Shown in pieces: positions 6,663 to 8,635 of a stretch of 8,635 nt of DNA. The translations under genes and the position numbers were made by a program. The notes beneath the pieces are model-generated. The model worked only from the letters and a program-made list of their open reading frames with translations, ran no database searches and was not told where the DNA came from. Origin of the DNA: Spirochaetales bacterium (lineage in GTDB: Bacteria > Spirochaetota > Spirochaetia > DTKZ01); contig JAITGB010000208.1 in assembly GCA_031280945.1 (NCBI GenBank), forward strand, positions 1 to 8,635. Reading direction: 5' to 3'. Numbering within the stretch: the stretch's first letter is position 1; every line of letters begins with the position of its first letter.

Positions 6663-7940
6663 TTATTCGTTCTCAAGGGTTTTCTGCGAAACCCTGAACA
6701 CGACAAACTCCGCAGGCTTCGCAGGCGCAAGCCCCACCTCCACAACAACGTACCCCGCATCAATTGACTCAGGCGGATTAAGCTCATCATCACAGCGCAC
6801 GTAAAACGCCTCCTCCGGCGTATCGCCGAAAAGAGCGCCCGACCTCCACGTATTAAGAAGAAAAGACGTCAGGTTCCGCGTGATTTTCTTCCACAGGTCC
6901 CGCGTATTCGGCTCAAAGACAACCCAGTTTGTTCCGTTCTGAATAGCCTGCTCCACCATACAGAAAAGCCGCCGCACATTGACGTAGCGCCATTCAGGAT
7001 TAGAGCTTACAGTCCGCGCGCCCCACACACGAATACCCCGCCCGGGAAATTCACGGATACAGTTTATGCCCCTGGGATTCAAAAGCTCCTGCTCCGCGTC
7101 CGTCAGATTGTACTTGAGCCCCAGAGCCGTGCGGAAAATCTCATTGGCCGGAGCCTTGTGGACCCCCCTCTGTGAATCAACGCGGCTGTAAACCCCGCAA
7201 ATACCACCCGAAGGCGGCGCGTACACCTGCGTATCCTGCGCAGTATCAAACATAGTTATCCAGGGAAAATAATACGCGCCCATAATCGAATCCCTCGGCA
7301 TAGGCAGAGTGTCTATACCTTTTTCAAGCTCTTCAGGCGAATCAAGAACCGCGAAACGGAAACGGTTTTTCTCGCAATGGGATAAAATAGCGTCCTGGGC
7401 CGCAGGGTCCGTTACCCCCGGAGCCGCAATGAGGGCAATTTCGGGAATCGTATCGAAGAGACACAACCCCGTTTTCTTCCCCACACCCTCGTCCCGTCCA
7501 ATAATAAGTTTCGCAATATCCTCAGGATTTTTGATTTTCGCGGGCAGAGTTTCTCCTTCAACCGCTGAAGAGCGCCCCCCCGAATCGCCGTCCGAACCGT
7601 CCGAGATGCCCGAACCGTCCGCGTCTCCTGCAGACTCTCCCGCCTCCGCGCCTCCAGAGGAACCCGCCCCCTCAGGCGGAGACGCAAGATTGTTAATAAA
7701 ACACTTTGTCCCCCCATTCTGAAAAAACTGATACACGCCGTGGGCAAGCCAGCCCCCCGCATGAAAACCCCCGAAAATCTTTGCGTACTGGGTCCAGTTC
7801 GTAACCAAAACCGCCTCGTTTACCGGCCCCTTTTCCGCCACGCCCAGAAAACCCGCGATGTTCGTAGAGCCCGCCTCAATAGGCTTGGAACCGCTCTCAA
7901 TCTCCTCAACGTAGACGCCCGGCGTTTGGTATGCAGGCAT
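6663..7940 (-). CDS. Contractile tail sheath protein
   Basis: This 425-residue protein is the contractile sheath subunit. It polymerises around the inner tube and contracts to push the tube into a target. The N-terminus PAYQTPGVYVEEI followed by STNIAGFLGVAEKGP is the classic sheath opening. The C-terminal domain is also clear: NGTNWVVFEPNTRDLWKKI, a FLLNTWRSGALFGDTPEEAFY stretch (positions split in the protein), then GYVVVEVGLAPAKPAEFVVFRV. The start ATG at 7940 has a perfect GGAGGTTGAT site that includes the stop codon of the preceding gene, one base away. Residues 88-130 form a Gly/Ser/Asp-rich low-complexity insertion between the first conserved domain and the central part, probably a flexible surface loop. 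Only one sheath gene is present, unlike loci of the Afp/Pvc kind with several. Confidence 0.95.
   Translation of the reverse strand: MPAYQTPGVYVEEIESGSKPIEAGSTNIAGFLGVAEKGPVNEAVLVTNWTQYAKIFGGFHAGGWLAHGVYQFFQNGGTKCFINNLASPPEGAGSSGGAEAGESAGDADGSGISDGSDGDSGGRSSAVEGETLPAKIKNPEDIAKLIIGRDEGVGKKTGLCLFDTIPEIALIAAPGVTDPAAQDAILSHCEKNRFRFAVLDSPEELEKGIDTLPMPRDSIMGAYYFPWITMFDTAQDTQVYAPPSGGICGVYSRVDSQRGVHKAPANEIFRTALGLKYNLTDAEQELLNPRGINCIREFPGRGIRVWGARTVSSNPEWRYVNVRRLFCMVEQAIQNGTNWVVFEPNTRDLWKKITRNLTSFLLNTWRSGALFGDTPEEAFYVRCDDELNPPESIDAGYVVVEVGLAPAKPAEFVVFRVSQKTLENE
7551..7679 (-). repeat. Low-complexity Gly/Ser/Asp insertion within sheath gene
   Basis: This stretch encodes sheath residues 88-130, made almost only of Gly, Ser, Asp, Glu and Ala. 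At DNA level a 12-base unit (CCGAACCGTCCG on the plus strand) occurs at 7592-7603 and again at 7610-7621. The 18-base offset keeps the reading frame and gives repeated DGS-type residues. This looks like in-frame repeat expansion in a surface-exposed loop. There are no frame breaks. Confidence 0.7.
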
Positions 7941-7941
7941 A

Positions 7942-8499
7942 TCAACCTCCTTCTATAATAGAACGGGCCTTGATATCCCGTTTCTCGACCCTGCGGAAAC
8001 TTCCGCCCTTCTCCGAATTTATAGCCGCCTCAACCCTGTAGCGCAGAACAAGAGAAAGCCGCTCCCCCTGTGCAGCCTCAACAGCCTCCGAAGCCAAAGC
8101 CGCAGGCTCCCGGATTTCCGGCTCAAGGATAAAAACCCCCTTGCCGTTCCCGTGCCAGCCGCAGCCCTCCGCGGAAAAAACCCGCGAATCCTTAAAAAAA
8201 CGCGCAACAGCCCCCGCGCATTCAAGGACGCACGGATAATCCCGCCCCGAAACGAGAACCCCCAGCGCAACGCAAAAACGCGAAGGCGCCTCGTAGGAAA
8301 ACTCCCCCGCAATAACGCGCTCCCCTCCCCTGTCCTGACTCGTCTGGCACATATCGCTCACAAAAAGCCGCACAGCCCCGCCCTTCTCTTCCCGCGCGGA
8401 AAAACCCTCCACGCGGAAAAGCCCCGTCCTTTCGCCCTCCGCAGCCAAAGCCGCTAAAAGAACCTCATAGATGGCCCGGAACACGCCGGACTGTTTCAT
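7942..8499 (-). CDS. DUF4255/Pvc16-like CIS tail terminator
   Basis: This 185-residue protein is the first gene of the operon. It fits the DUF4255 (Pvc16_N) group, which caps the sheath-tube end in eCIS particles. Shared features are a short N-terminal helix (FRAIYEVLLAAL), a middle SRFCVALGVLVSGRDYPCVLECAGAVARFF segment in which a strand precedes the characteristic long helix, and a C-terminal LSLVLRYRVEAA strand followed by RRVEKRDI. The match is by pattern and position rather than a diagnostic motif. Placement directly before the sheath gene, as in many eCIS loci, supports it. The start ATG at 8499 has GGGGAG about six bases upstream. A TTG at 8517 is less likely. Its TGA lies one base before the sheath ATG, so the two are translationally coupled. 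Confidence 0.7.
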   Translation of the reverse strand: MKQSGVFRAIYEVLLAALAAEGERTGLFRVEGFSAREEKGGAVRLFVSDMCQTSQDRGGERVIAGEFSYEAPSRFCVALGVLVSGRDYPCVLECAGAVARFFKDSRVFSAEGCGWHGNGKGVFILEPEIREPAALASEAVEAAQGERLSLVLRYRVEAAINSEKGGSFRRVEKRDIKARSIIEGG

Positions 8500-8606
8500 G
8501 CGGCACTCCCCGAACAAAATTTCATATATATATGTCAGTGATTTTTTTTCTGCTGCTTGGAAGTTTTTAAAAAATTATTTTTTTTGATGTGAAATATTTG
8601 GGCGCA
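8500..8606 (-). promoter_or_regulatory. AT-rich operon leader with promoter candidate
   Basis: This AT-rich stretch precedes the first gene of the operon and contrasts with the GC-rich genes. On the minus strand it holds several A or T runs, a CTGACA hexamer (plus positions 8533-8538) resembling a -35 element, and a TA-repeat palindrome CATATATATATG (8523-8534) that could serve as a -10 region or operator. I cannot place a -35/-10 pair with ideal 17-base spacing, so the exact promoter is uncertain. This is the only obvious place for the operon promoter in view. Confidence 0.45.
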
Positions 8607-8633
8607 TTTTTTACGGCCTGCGGCCGTAAAAAA
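8607..8633. repeat. Perfect 12-base inverted repeat with 3-base loop
   Basis: Arms TTTTTTACGGCC and GGCCGTAAAAAA flank TGC. In both orientations the T run comes before the stem and the A run after it, the reverse of an intrinsic terminator. It could be an operator, a structured transcript end whose A/U arms pair into the stem, or part of a dispersed repeat continuing beyond the window edge. Confidence 0.75.
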
Positions 8634-8635
8634 CC

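Noticed and set aside
7309..7722. Plus-strand frame with a Pro/Ser/Glu-rich repeat-like tail
   Set aside because: It is the antisense reading of the sheath gene; the Pro-rich part simply mirrors the Gly/Ser/Asp insertion.
8607..8633. Intrinsic terminator for an upstream gene
   Set aside because: The T run precedes the stem and the A run follows it on both strands, the opposite of a rho-independent terminator.
1..8635. Ordinary prophage or type VI secretion locus
   Set aside because: No capsid, terminase, lysis or Tss genes are visible, while DUF4255, DUF6760 and the CxxC tail-assembly protein are eCIS-type markers. Only part of the locus is seen, so a tail-derived prophage remnant cannot be fully excluded.

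Overview
The window holds one long operon read entirely from the minus strand, starting near position 8499 and running off the left edge. It is the first part of a contractile injection system (CIS) locus of the extracellular/phage-tail-like type. The recognisable backbone, in transcription order, is a DUF4255/Pvc16-like tail terminator (8499-7942), a contractile sheath (7940-6663), an inner tube protein of the T4 gp19 type (6636-6208), a CxxC-containing eCIS 'tail assembly' protein (2873-2502) and a DUF6760 protein (2535-2281). After these comes a very large open frame (2284 to beyond 1) of which 761 residues are visible without a stop.

Five genes that are not standard CIS backbone lie between the tube gene and the tail-assembly gene: two predicted lipoproteins (6051-4816 and 4837-4406), a DUF1257/Ycf35-like protein (4396-3989), a pentapeptide-repeat protein (3975-3274) and an unrecognised 134-residue protein (3277-2873). 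They share the operon's strand and tight spacing (mostly 4-34 base overlaps or gaps of about 10 bases), so they look like an integral module. This module is the most unusual part of the window. Two lipoproteins suggest an envelope-anchored or envelope-interacting apparatus, but that is inference.

The only non-coding stretches are the 136 bases upstream of the first gene (8500-8635) and 156 bases between tube and first lipoprotein (6052-6207). The first is AT-rich and carries a promoter candidate and a perfect dyad. The second carries an 11-base inverted repeat followed by a T run on the transcribed sense, which could act as an attenuator lowering expression after sheath and tube. Baseplate, spike, gp25-like and AAA ATPase genes, normally found in such clusters, are not in view and would be expected left of position 1.

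Organism: moderate-to-high GC coding sequence with many A/T homopolymer runs, and lipoproteins with relaxed lipoboxes ending F-F-G-C or F-A-G-C. This would fit a spirochaete such as a treponeme. That is a weak inference from style, not from any marker gene.
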